Origin: WJLC01 sp964600865
GTDB taxonomy: Archaea > Nanobdellota > Nanobdellia > Pacearchaeales > GW2011-AR1
DNA: 38,309 nucleotides
Assembly (NCBI GenBank): GCA_964600865.1
Contig: CAZRJP010000004.1
Coordinates: 1-38,309 of the forward strand
Reading direction: 5' to 3'
The translations under genes were made by a program, and so were the position numbers. Position 1 is the first letter of the stretch. Each line of letters opens with the position of its first letter. Below are positions 9,992 to 17,548 of the stretch, piece after piece. The notes beneath the pieces are model-generated. The model saw only the letters and a list, made by a program, of their open reading frames with translations. It did not search any database and had not been told where the DNA came from.

Positions 9992-10758
9992 AATCTTTTT
10001 CTTGGGATTATTTGGTTTTTATCATTAGGATTAATCTTGTTTGGCATTGGCCCTGAATTAGGATTTTGTTGAGACATATTTTGTTTTTTAGGAGGGAAGT
10101 ATCTTTGTCTCATTGGTCTTGGAGGTGTAGGGTTTCTTATTTTTTTTATTATAAACTTACTCCCAACTACTTTTGAAATGATTGCAGAAAGAACTAACTT
10201 TCCAACAGCAACTCTAAAAACACCTTCTTCATTTATAGGAATATTTGCTGATTCTGCAAATTTTTTTATTATGTTATTTATTTCTTCTTTTGTAAGGGAT
10301 AGATTTATCTTTCTTTCTCCTGGATTATTAATTATTAATTTTTCTTCAGGACCATCACACTCAATAGAACGAATAACAGGGTTCCTGATTAGAGGATTTA
10401 ATTTTCCTAAGTCTATCTCTTTTTTTCTAGGAACAGGTCTAATATTTTTTAAGTGTGAAGGAAGTCTAGCAGGAGGTATGTTTACTCTTGATTGTTGATA
10501 GGATGAAGGTCTTGGTAATGGTTTAAATTGTGGTTTAATTCTTTTTGGTTGTTTAGGGATGTTTTTTTGAATTTGAGATGATGCGTATTCTATGGGAGTT
10601 GTTATTGTTTTTTGTTCAGGTTTTTTCAGAATTATTTTTGTATTTTCTTCTATTTTTTCTTTAAGTTTTGGAGAAGAGTTTTTAATTAATTCTTTTGTAA
10701 ATGTTAATAAAAAGAATTTTCTAAAATCTTTTGAGCTATTTTCCAAAATACTGACCAT
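9988..10758 (-). CDS. Orphan secretion-ATPase N-domain-like protein
   Basis: 256 residues with Pro/Lys/Gln-rich arms and one compact domain at about residues 125-210. That domain starts RNPVIRSIECDGPEEKLII, continues LTKEEINNIIKKFAE, and ends VVGSKFIIKKI. This order resembles the N-terminal domain of FlaI/GspE/TadA-type ATPases: a DP-x-I-x-x-I-CDGP strand, a helix with E-I-x-x-I-I-x-x-F, and a closing GSxFxIRK strand. No Walker A or B motif follows, so it cannot be an ATPase by itself. It starts directly after the stop of the upstream gene and is the last of four tightly packed genes. It may be an adaptor for a pilus or secretion machine; this is inference from motif order. Confidence 0.55.
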   Translation of the reverse strand: MVSILENSSKDFRKFFLLTFTKELIKNSSPKLKEKIEENTKIILKKPEQKTITTPIEYASSQIQKNIPKQPKRIKPQFKPLPRPSSYQQSRVNIPPARLPSHLKNIRPVPRKKEIDLGKLNPLIRNPVIRSIECDGPEEKLIINNPGERKINLSLTKEEINNIIKKFAESANIPINEEGVFRVAVGKLVLSAIISKVVGSKFIIKKIRNPTPPRPMRQRYFPPKKQNMSQQNPNSGPMPNKINPNDKNQIIPRKRF

Positions 10759-11307
10759 TTACTTTTTCTTAGGTTTTTTAGAACTAGATGATGATTTGGT
10801 TTTTTGTGATTTTATATTATTTATTGAAGGAGGTGGTCCTTTTGGAGATTTTTTAGGGGTTTTATTAGTATTTGATTCTGGCATTGGGGTTGGGCTTGAT
10901 TTTGGTGCAGAAGAGGATGATTCTTGTTTTTGAGGTGTTTGAGGAGGAGTTGGATTAGGGGGTGACATTGGTTGTGGACTAGGCATTGGGGAAGGAACAG
11001 GTTTTTTTTGCTCAGGTTTTTTTTCTGCTAGTGTTTTTGCAGTATCTTCAAATAATTTTAATAAGTTAGATGTTTGATTAGCTAGTTTGTCTATTTTTTC
11101 TGAAAGAGTAACCATTACTTTTTGGATTTTAACAAAATTTTCTGTTACTTTTGGTTGCATCTTTATTTCCATTGTTTTTGTAGGCTTATTTTTACTCTTC
11201 TTCTTTTTAGATTTTTTACTTTTTTTAGCTTTCTTTTTTGATTTTTTCTTACTTTTCTTCTTAGAAGTTCTCTTCTTTTTCTTATGTTTTTTCTTTTTTT
11301 TAGCCAT
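10759..11307 (-). CDS. Lys-rich coiled-coil protein with Pro-rich tail
   Basis: 182 residues. Residues 1-45 are almost all Lys/Ser. A helical segment follows at about 50-95 (VTENFVKIQKVMVTLSEKI, LANQTSNLLKLFEDTAKTL) with heptad-like spacing. The remainder is Pro/Ser/Lys low complexity. No enzymatic motif is present. The ATG overlaps the stop of the upstream gene by one base, and the next gene begins on the base after its stop, so the set is probably translationally coupled. The polybasic end could bind nucleic acid or acidic membrane surfaces. Function unknown. Confidence 0.6.
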   Translation of the reverse strand: MAKKKKKHKKKKRTSKKKSKKKSKKKAKKSKKSKKKKSKNKPTKTMEIKMQPKVTENFVKIQKVMVTLSEKIDKLANQTSNLLKLFEDTAKTLAEKKPEQKKPVPSPMPSPQPMSPPNPTPPQTPQKQESSSSAPKSSPTPMPESNTNKTPKKSPKGPPPSINNIKSQKTKSSSSSKKPKKK

Positions 11308-11486
11308 TATCTATATTTTATTATTTTAATTAAGTTGAATATTAATGAACCTATAATCCCTAATAAAGGCAAGGTAAGGAAGTTAAATGATATTTGGTTT
11401 ATCCTAAAGGAGATTACTAACAGATATATCCATACACCAAAATTTAGTATATGTCCTGCTAAATCTATCCTTGAAGGAGTGTCCAT
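11307..11486 (-). CDS. Small two-helix membrane protein
   Basis: 59 residues from the ATG at 11486 (MDTPSRIDLAG). The frame can be extended to a GTG at 11534, but the ATG is preferred because it overlaps the end of the upstream 39-residue gene and starts a conventional protein. Two hydrophobic stretches (ILNFGVWIYLLVISF and LTLPLLGIIGSLIFNLI) predict a hairpin in the membrane. The stop overlaps the next ATG by one base. Function unknown; the context suggests it works with the downstream coiled-coil and secretion-ATPase-like proteins. Confidence 0.55.
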   Translation of the reverse strand: MDTPSRIDLAGHILNFGVWIYLLVISFRINQISFNFLTLPLLGIIGSLIFNLIKIIKYR

Positions 11487-11584
11487 ATGATCCCTCCGAT
11501 TATGAGAGCTAAAGTAATCCAAAACACAATCCACTCAATGGGAAATCCCTTAGATTTCTTTTTTGACCTCTTTTTCTTTGCCAT
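11465..11584 (-). CDS. 39-residue single-pass membrane protein
   Basis: The ORF runs from the ATG at 11584 to TAG at 11465: a basic head (MAKKKRSKKKSKG) then FPIEWIVFWITLALIIGGII, one clear transmembrane helix. Its 3' end overlaps the next gene by 22 bases in another frame, and its AT-rich upstream region (11585-11667) contains TTTAAATAA-like boxes. It appears to be the first gene of a four-gene operon. No family is recognised. The coding call rests on the hydrophobic pattern, the positive-inside head and the overlaps. Confidence 0.55.
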   Translation of the reverse strand: MAKKKRSKKKSKGFPIEWIVFWITLALIIGGIIWTLLQG

Positions 11585-11667
11585 TTTAACACCCTTATGA
11601 TATTAAAAAGCATTTTATTATTTAAAAACTCTTCGGAGAGGATTATAAATTAATTTATTAGAAATAA

Positions 11668-14600
11668 TTAGAAAATATCTAAAATATCATCTTTATTGTC
11701 TTCTTGTTTGTTCCCATCTTTTTTGTTATCTGAATCAACAAGGTTCTCTTTTATCTTTTTAATATTTGGAGGTATATTTTCAGATAATTTTTTTAATGGA
11801 TTTTTTATGTTTTCTTTTTTATTTTGTTGGTTATCCTTTTGGTTATCATTATTCTCATTATTTTCTCCTTCTAGTTCTTTTATTGCGTTTTTAACTTTTT
11901 CAGTATCTGGTTGATATTGTTTCATACCTGGATTAAATTTCATTGGAATAGGCATGTCTTTGTTAGAATTATTCTCTTGCTTTTGATTCTCTTCTTGTTT
12001 TTCTTTATGATTGTTTTCCCTTGTCTGAGTTTTACTCTCTTGTTCATAATCTTGCTTCTCCTTTTCAATATCCTTCACTGCTTCATTTACATCTTTTACA
12101 ATGTCTTTGTCTTTTTGTGCTTGCTTTTCAGCTTCTTTTTTAAAGTCATTTTTAAAATCATTTTTTATTTTATCATTCCCTTGTTTCTTATTATCCTCAT
12201 TAGAAGTATTCTCTTGCTTTTGATTCTCTTCTTGTTTTTCTTTATGATTGTTTTCCCTTGTCTGAGTTTTACTCCCTTGTTCATACTCTTGCTTCTCCTT
12301 TTCAATATCCTTCACTGCTTCATCCACATTTTTCACAATGTTCTGATCATTAGAATCCTCATCATCATCATCATTATTATTATTCTCTTCTAAAGATTGT
12401 TTGTTATTTTTATTTTGAGGGACATCCCATTGTTTGTTATTATCCTCATCATTATTATTCTCTTGCTTTTGATTCTCTTCTTGATTTTCTTTATGATTGT
12501 TTTCCCTTGTCTGAGTTTTACTCCCTTGTTCATACTCTTGCTTCTCCTTTTCAATATCCTTCACTGCTTCATCCACATTTTTCACAATGTTCTGATCATT
12601 AGAATCCTCATCATTATTATTCTCTTGCTTTTGATTCTTTTCTTGATTTTCTTTTTCTTTTACTTTTTCATAGTGTCTTGGTTCTTTATCTGTATTTTCA
12701 ACAATGCTTTGTTCTATCTTTTTAACATATTCAGATATTTCTTGAGCAACATCTGCATTAACACTTATACTATCTATGCCTTTTTCTACTAAGAATTTTA
12801 CCATTTCTTTTTTACTTCCTGCTTGTCCACAGATGCTTGTTTCTACTCCTGCCCTTTTACAGACTCTTATAACAAACCCTAATTGATATAAAATTGCAGG
12901 ATGCATTTCATTATATAAATTTTGAACTCTTTCATTTCCTCTATCTACAGCTAATATATATTGGGTTAGGTCATTTGTTCCAAAAGAGATAAAGTCAATA
13001 CCTTCTTGCACTAAATCTTTTATTATTTGGACAGATGCAGGTGTTTCAATCATAATACCTAGTTTAGCATCTTCAAATCCTATTTCCTTAAGACGTTTTT
13101 TTGTTTCTTGCACTTCTTTTACTGAAATGACTTGTGGGAGTAATATTCCTATTGTTTTCCCATTATTTGATATTCTTTTTAGTGCATTTAATTCTGCTTC
13201 AAATATTTTTGGATTATTTAGACTATATCTTATTCCATGAAATCCTAACATTGGATTTGCTTCATTGGTTTTAGGAGCTCCTTCAAGATTTTTAAATTCA
13301 TCACTTCGAACATCTGAAGTTCTCACCCATAATTCTTCAAAATGTTCTGCAATATCATTTACTCCCTTATAAATTATATTCTCATAGTCTTTTGTCTTGT
13401 CTTTTTTTAAGAAGTATTGTGGATGTTTCTCTGATTCTGCTATTATCCCTTCTATTCTTGTTAAACCAACTTTTTTAATACCACTTTTTGCAGCTCTTTC
13501 AGCAAAACTAGGAAGATCTACAATAACCTTGATTTTTGTTTTAGTATCTGTTTTAACTGATTCTACTTGTTTCTTCTTTGTCTCAGCAGTTTTTCCCTTG
13601 AATATATTACCTGTATTTCCATCAACAGTGATAACCTCATTTTCTTTTAGTTTTGTGGTTGCATTTCCTGTTCCTACAATACATGGGATACCCATTTCTC
13701 TAGATACAATTGCTGCATGTGCTGTAAGACCCCCTTCATCAGTAACTATTGCTGAAGATTTTTGCATTGTAACTACCATGTCTGGATTTGTCATTTTTGT
13801 AACTAAAACGTCTCCTTTAGATATTTTGCTTAAATCCTCTAAATTATCTACTATCTTTATTTTCCCAGATGCAACTCCTGGAGAAGCAGCTAATCCATTT
13901 AAAACAACATCTCCTTTAATCTCTTTTTGACCTCCCTCACTTATTCTATTTTCCATTGTAGTTATAGGTCTTGTTTGAACTATGGAAATCTCATTGTTTT
14001 CAATTGCAAATTCAATGTCTTGTGGTTTTTCATAGTGCTCTTCTAATTTTTTCCCGATTTCTGCAAGTCTTTTGATTTCATGGTTTTTCAATACCTTTTG
14101 TTTAGCTTTATTTTCACTTAGTTTAACAATTGATCTTTTTCCTGAAGAATCTCTTGTTATTGCTGACTTTTTATTTGCTATTTTTTCGTCAGTTATTTCC
14201 ATTTCTTTTGATATAACATATTTATCTGGAGTAACTCTACCTGAAACAATACCTTCACCTAATCCCCATACTGCCTCTATTATGGTATTATCATTTTTAT
14301 ATGAAGGGTCTTTAGAGAAGATAACTCCTGATTTTTTTGCATCAATCATTTTTTGGACAATTACTGCCACGTGTGATTCTATATGCTTAAATCCTTTTTT
14401 TTCTCTATAATATGTTGCTCTAGAAGTAAACAAAGATGCAAAACATTTTTTGATTGAATCTATTAAGTCCTTTTTCCCTTTAATATTTAGGAAGGTTTCT
14501 TGTTGTCCTGCAAAACTAGCATTAGCAAGGTCCTCTGTTGTTGCAGATGAACGAACAGCAACGAAATTAGGTTCTGAAGCATTATTTAATATATCTAATG

Positions 14601-14976
14601 CAGCACCTCTTTGAATGTCAAAGTCACCTATATCCAAGTTTTCATATGCCTCCTCTATTTCTTTTATCATTTCTTTAGGCATTTTAGAGTCTTTTATTAA
14701 AGCACGGATATTTTTTGTTATTTTATTTAATTTAGAAGTATCTTCATAATTTATATTTTCTAGTAATTCTTCTATTTTTTCTTTTATTCCTGCTTTTTCA
14801 ATGAAATAATCATATGCTTGCGCAGTAACCACAAATCCAGGTGGAACAGGGATTCCTAAATTGTATATTTCTGCAAGATTCGCTCCTTTTCCTCCAGCTA
14901 CATTACCTGAATCTTTATCTAAATCATTAAACCATCTAATGAATTTTTCTGCATGTTTTTCCTCTTTTTGTATCAT
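11668..14976 (-). CDS. ppsA: Phosphoenolpyruvate synthase with C-terminal repeat tail
   Basis: 1,102 residues. It makes PEP from pyruvate, ATP and water, the first step of gluconeogenesis. The N-terminal ATP-grasp half begins with the usual KDSGNVAGGKGANLAE and VRSSATTEDLANASFAGQQET. The swivelling domain carries GGLTAHAAIVSREMGIPCI with catalytic His-420. The PEP/pyruvate TIM barrel ends with FGTNDLTQYILAVDRGN and SICGQAGS, with acid/base Cys-716. The enzyme core ends near residue 760, the usual family length. The remaining 340 residues are an Asn/Glu/Lys/Gln low-complexity tail with near-identical repeats, absent from ordinary PpsA. A 56-residue ferredoxin gene lies just upstream on the same strand. 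Confidence 0.93.
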   Translation of the reverse strand: MIQKEEKHAEKFIRWFNDLDKDSGNVAGGKGANLAEIYNLGIPVPPGFVVTAQAYDYFIEKAGIKEKIEELLENINYEDTSKLNKITKNIRALIKDSKMPKEMIKEIEEAYENLDIGDFDIQRGAALDILNNASEPNFVAVRSSATTEDLANASFAGQQETFLNIKGKKDLIDSIKKCFASLFTSRATYYREKKGFKHIESHVAVIVQKMIDAKKSGVIFSKDPSYKNDNTIIEAVWGLGEGIVSGRVTPDKYVISKEMEITDEKIANKKSAITRDSSGKRSIVKLSENKAKQKVLKNHEIKRLAEIGKKLEEHYEKPQDIEFAIENNEISIVQTRPITTMENRISEGGQKEIKGDVVLNGLAASPGVASGKIKIVDNLEDLSKISKGDVLVTKMTNPDMVVTMQKSSAIVTDEGGLTAHAAIVSREMGIPCIVGTGNATTKLKENEVITVDGNTGNIFKGKTAETKKKQVESVKTDTKTKIKVIVDLPSFAERAAKSGIKKVGLTRIEGIIAESEKHPQYFLKKDKTKDYENIIYKGVNDIAEHFEELWVRTSDVRSDEFKNLEGAPKTNEANPMLGFHGIRYSLNNPKIFEAELNALKRISNNGKTIGILLPQVISVKEVQETKKRLKEIGFEDAKLGIMIETPASVQIIKDLVQEGIDFISFGTNDLTQYILAVDRGNERVQNLYNEMHPAILYQLGFVIRVCKRAGVETSICGQAGSKKEMVKFLVEKGIDSISVNADVAQEISEYVKKIEQSIVENTDKEPRHYEKVKEKENQEKNQKQENNNDEDSNDQNIVKNVDEAVKDIEKEKQEYEQGSKTQTRENNHKENQEENQKQENNNDEDNNKQWDVPQNKNNKQSLEENNNNDDDDEDSNDQNIVKNVDEAVKDIEKEKQEYEQGSKTQTRENNHKEKQEENQKQENTSNEDNKKQGNDKIKNDFKNDFKKEAEKQAQKDKDIVKDVNEAVKDIEKEKQDYEQESKTQTRENNHKEKQEENQKQENNSNKDMPIPMKFNPGMKQYQPDTEKVKNAIKELEGENNENNDNQKDNQQNKKENIKNPLKKLSENIPPNIKKIKENLVDSDNKKDGNKQEDNKDDILDIF
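11971..12640 (-). repeat. In-frame repeats encoding the PpsA tail
   Basis: Copies begin (plus-strand coordinates) at ATTCTCTTGC in 11971, 12208 and 12457, with a partial one at 12619. Spacings of 237, 249 and 162 bases are all multiples of three, so the frame is kept. Each full unit encodes VKNVDEAVKDIEKEKQ, QEYEQGSKTQTRENNHKE and a QENNNDED stretch. The units at 12208 and 12457 are almost identical over more than 150 bases, implying recent expansion by unequal exchange. Confidence 0.85.
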
Positions 14977-15010
14977 TGTATTAAAAAACCTTGAACATTA
15001 ATAAATATTT

Positions 15011-15181
15011 TTATTCACTGATAGCATCAACAGGACAGGCCTTTATTGATTCTTGAATACACTTCTTATTGCCAGAAGATTCTTTTACCTGAGATTTACA
15101 ATTTTTTAATTCAAATACCTCAGGGCATATAGCAATGCATTGTCCACATCCTATACATTTTTCTTTATTCACTTTAACCAT
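15011..15181 (-). CDS. Small single-cluster ferredoxin
   Basis: 56 residues from the ATG at 15181 to TAA at 15011. The sequence has CIGCGQCIAICPE near the start and KACPVDAI at the end. Cys-9, Cys-12, Cys-15 and Cys-49 fit one [4Fe-4S] cluster. Cys-19 and Cys-41 sit where thermophile-type ferredoxins such as those of Thermotoga and Pyrococcus have a disulfide. It would carry low-potential electrons, for example for a pyruvate:ferredoxin oxidoreductase, consistent with its position just upstream of ppsA on the same strand. Partner enzymes are not in the window. Confidence 0.85.
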   Translation of the reverse strand: MVKVNKEKCIGCGQCIAICPEVFELKNCKSQVKESSGNKKCIQESIKACPVDAISE

Positions 15182-15269
15182 AAAACAATTAATAATATAT
15201 TGTTTATAAAACTATTTGGAATATTTTTAATTTAGATAGTTTTTAAAATACTATTTCCTTTTATTATAT

Positions 15270-16079
15270 ATGGGTTTGATAAGAAGTATCTCAGTGAGTA
15301 TATTAAGTATAGCACTTTTTTTAACACTATTTTCTGCTAATTCTTTTTTAACAGTTTCAATGTCTTTAGATTATAAGGTTTTAGAACCTGAATTAACAAG
15401 TGTAGTAGGAGATATTTTACAAGAACAAGTTGATTTAGATGAAACAATGCCCTTAATACAAAAAGTTTGCCAGAATAAAACTAACTATGTTTTTTCTACA
15501 GATGATTTTGTTTTTACTCTTCCCTGTGATATTGCTAACCAAGGACAGGAATCAATTATAGATTATTTTGTTAAAGAAAAAGTAGATGAAGTTTATTATA
15601 AGGAGTATGATTGTGAGTTTTTAGATTGCTCTTCTGAGACAGATATGCCCACTTATTTATTTTCCTTAAAGGCTAAAAGATATTGGAGAGGATGGTTTTA
15701 TTCTAGTTTATTAGTTTCTTTACTTTTATTAGTTGGGCTTTTCTTTTTATTTGAGAAAAGAAATAATATTCCATTTTTAATTGGGGGATTATTTATTCTT
15801 GCATCATTACCTTTTTTGGGGGTTGGATGGCTATTAAGTTTGGTAACTGGTTGGGAGTATGTTAAGATATTTAGTATATTTTTTACACAGGCATATATAA
15901 CATTTTTAATTGGTTTTATTTCAGGTATTTTATTGATTGGAATAGGATTTGTATTAAAATTTATTAATGCAGGGAAATTTTTATCAGGTATTTTTAATTT
16001 CGGTAAAACTGAAAAAAAGAAGGAAAAGCCTAGTGAGCCTAAGAAAGATTCTGATAAGAAGAAAGGAATGGATTTATAA
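15270..16079 (+). CDS. Hypothetical polytopic membrane protein
   Basis: 269 residues, family not recognised. A signal-like helix at residues 8-30 is followed by an external region of about 110 residues containing four Cys (KVCQNK, LPCDI, YDCEF, DCSSE), then at least three or four transmembrane helices (about residues 143-240), and a cytoplasmic Lys/Glu/Pro tail. The Cys pairs could form disulfides outside the cell. It precedes the PP-loop gene by 22 bases and could be co-transcribed with it, but no functional link is evident. Confidence 0.65.
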   Translation: MGLIRSISVSILSIALFLTLFSANSFLTVSMSLDYKVLEPELTSVVGDILQEQVDLDETMPLIQKVCQNKTNYVFSTDDFVFTLPCDIANQGQESIIDYFVKEKVDEVYYKEYDCEFLDCSSETDMPTYLFSLKAKRYWRGWFYSSLLVSLLLLVGLFFLFEKRNNIPFLIGGLFILASLPFLGVGWLLSLVTGWEYVKIFSIFFTQAYITFLIGFISGILLIGIGFVLKFINAGKFLSGIFNFGKTEKKKEKPSEPKKDSDKKKGMDL

Positions 16080-16101
16080 AAATAATAATTAGTTCTTTTT
16101 T

Positions 16102-16980
16102 ATGAATAATAAAAATAAGAAAGTGGCAGTTTTATTTTCAGGAGGATTAGATAGTAGATTAGCCATAAAATTACTTCAAGAAGAAGATTTTGATGTTATT
16201 GCATTGCATTTTAAAATGCCTTTTAGTAAAGATGTGGAATTAGATATAAGGAAATTTTGCAATAGTCAGAATGTAAAATTAAAAGTGTTTGATTATTCTA
16301 AAAGAAAGATGTTTAAAGAGTATTTAGAGTTACTAAAAAATCCAAAACATGGGAGAGGGGCAGGAGTAAATCCTTGTGTTGATTGTAGATTATTTATGAT
16401 TAAAAAGGCAAAGGAATTTATAGATAAAAATAACATAGAATTTCTTGCTACTGGTGAAGTTATAGGGCAGAGACCAATGTCTCAAAGAGGTAATTCAATT
16501 AAATTAATTGAAGAAAAATCTGGATTAAAAGGAAGAATTTTAAGACCATTAATGGAAAGAGGTATTAAAGGAAGAAGTAGGTCAAAGCAAATAAAACTTG
16601 CTGAAAGTTTTGATATTAATTATCCAAATCCTGCAGGAGGGTGTTTGCTTTGTGAAAAAGCACTAGTTAATAGGTTTAGTCACTTTTTTAAGAGAGGATT
16701 AAAACCCAAAGAAGCAGATTTAATTAATAGAGGAAGACATTTTTTGATTGATAATAATTGGGTTGTTTTAGGAAGGAATGAAGAGGAGAATAATCTTATT
16801 GAAGATATAGGAGAGGAATCTCAACTTGTTTTTTCTGAAAAGAGTGTTATGGGACCTACAGCAATTATATTAGATGAAATAAACCCTGATTTAAGGGATA
16901 AAGTAAGAAATATTGTTATGGCTTATTCAAAAGAAGGAAGTTTAGAGGATAGGAAGAAATTTAAAAAATATAAATTATAG
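16102..16980 (+). CDS. PP-loop ATPase, tRNA thiolation (MnmA/ThiI-like)
   Basis: 292 residues. The ATP-pyrophosphatase signature FSGGLDSRLAIKLL lies at residues 12-25. NPCVDC (about residue 90) and AGGCLLC (about 180) supply Cys pairs like those used for sulfur transfer or an Fe-S cluster in thiolases. The C-terminal part (NRGRHFLIDNNWVVLGRNEEENNLIE) resembles the NFACT-R/DUF814 RNA-binding module found fused to such PP-loop enzymes. The probable reaction is ATP-dependent adenylation and thiolation of a tRNA uridine. The next gene, 10 bases downstream, is a degenerate relative of another tRNA thiolase, suggesting a two-subunit enzyme. The exact position modified (U8 or U34) cannot be told from sequence. 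Confidence 0.75.
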   Translation: MNNKNKKVAVLFSGGLDSRLAIKLLQEEDFDVIALHFKMPFSKDVELDIRKFCNSQNVKLKVFDYSKRKMFKEYLELLKNPKHGRGAGVNPCVDCRLFMIKKAKEFIDKNNIEFLATGEVIGQRPMSQRGNSIKLIEEKSGLKGRILRPLMERGIKGRSRSKQIKLAESFDINYPNPAGGCLLCEKALVNRFSHFFKRGLKPKEADLINRGRHFLIDNNWVVLGRNEEENNLIEDIGEESQLVFSEKSVMGPTAIILDEINPDLRDKVRNIVMAYSKEGSLEDRKKFKKYKL

Positions 16981-16990
16981 TATATTTATA

Positions 16991-17545
16991 ATGTCTAAGA
17001 AGAAAAATATAAAATATGTGTATGAATTTACAAACAAGAGAAAATTAACTAAATCTGAGTTTTTAAAATGGTTTCAAAAAAAATTTCTTTATACTGTTAG
17101 AAAATTTAGTATGATTAAAAAAGGAGATGTTATAGGATATAGAGATAAAAAGGATTTTAGGAGTGTTGTTCTAAAGGATTTGCTTAAGATGTTTGTTAAA
17201 AAGGCACCAGTTGAAATAGTTAATATTTCTAGGTCTAAAAAAGATATAACTAAGAGAGCTGTAACATCTACGAGCGATACTGAAACAAGAAAGATAATTA
17301 GAGAGTTAATTAATGGAAGTGCAAAAATAAAGAAAGCAGGCCCGGTTATAGACAATAAGATTAAACCATTGTATTTATTTTTAGATAAAGAAGTAAAACT
17401 TTATGCTAGACTTAAAAGATTAAAATGTGGAAAACAAAATTTGAAAAAGGATAAATTATATGGTTTTATTGAAGATTTAGAAAAAAAGCATCCAGAGTTA
17501 AAACATTCTGTTGTACAGAGTTACTTAAAATTATTTAGAAATTAA
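16991..17545 (+). CDS. Degenerate TtuA/NcsA (Ncs6-like) paralogue without PP-loop
   Basis: 184 residues against about 310 in TtuA/NcsA/Ncs6. Colinear landmarks remain: EFLKWFQKKFLYTVRKFSMI-KKGD (family: helix before the PP-loop), DTETRKIIRELINGSAKI (family LDDEAQxxLMNxLRGD), KIKPLYLFLDKEVKLYA (family RIKPLRxxPEKEVALYA) and a C-terminal LEKKHPELKHSVVQSYLKLF. The SGGKDS loop is replaced by YRDKKDFRS, and the cluster- or zinc-binding Cys pairs are gone. It therefore probably cannot bind ATP or transfer sulfur. It sits directly behind an intact PP-loop gene, like the inactive Ncs2/CTU2 partner of eukaryotic Ncs6/CTU1. The subunit role is inferred. Confidence 0.6.
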   Translation: MSKKKNIKYVYEFTNKRKLTKSEFLKWFQKKFLYTVRKFSMIKKGDVIGYRDKKDFRSVVLKDLLKMFVKKAPVEIVNISRSKKDITKRAVTSTSDTETRKIIRELINGSAKIKKAGPVIDNKIKPLYLFLDKEVKLYARLKRLKCGKQNLKKDKLYGFIEDLEKKHPELKHSVVQSYLKLFRN

Positions 17546-17548
17546 TAA

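Noticed and set aside
11911..12792. Long plus-strand reading frames rich in Leu, Ile and Phe opposite the ppsA tail
   Set aside because: They are the complement of the Glu/Lys/Asn repeats of the PpsA tail; the hydrophobic content is forced by the antisense of charged codons.
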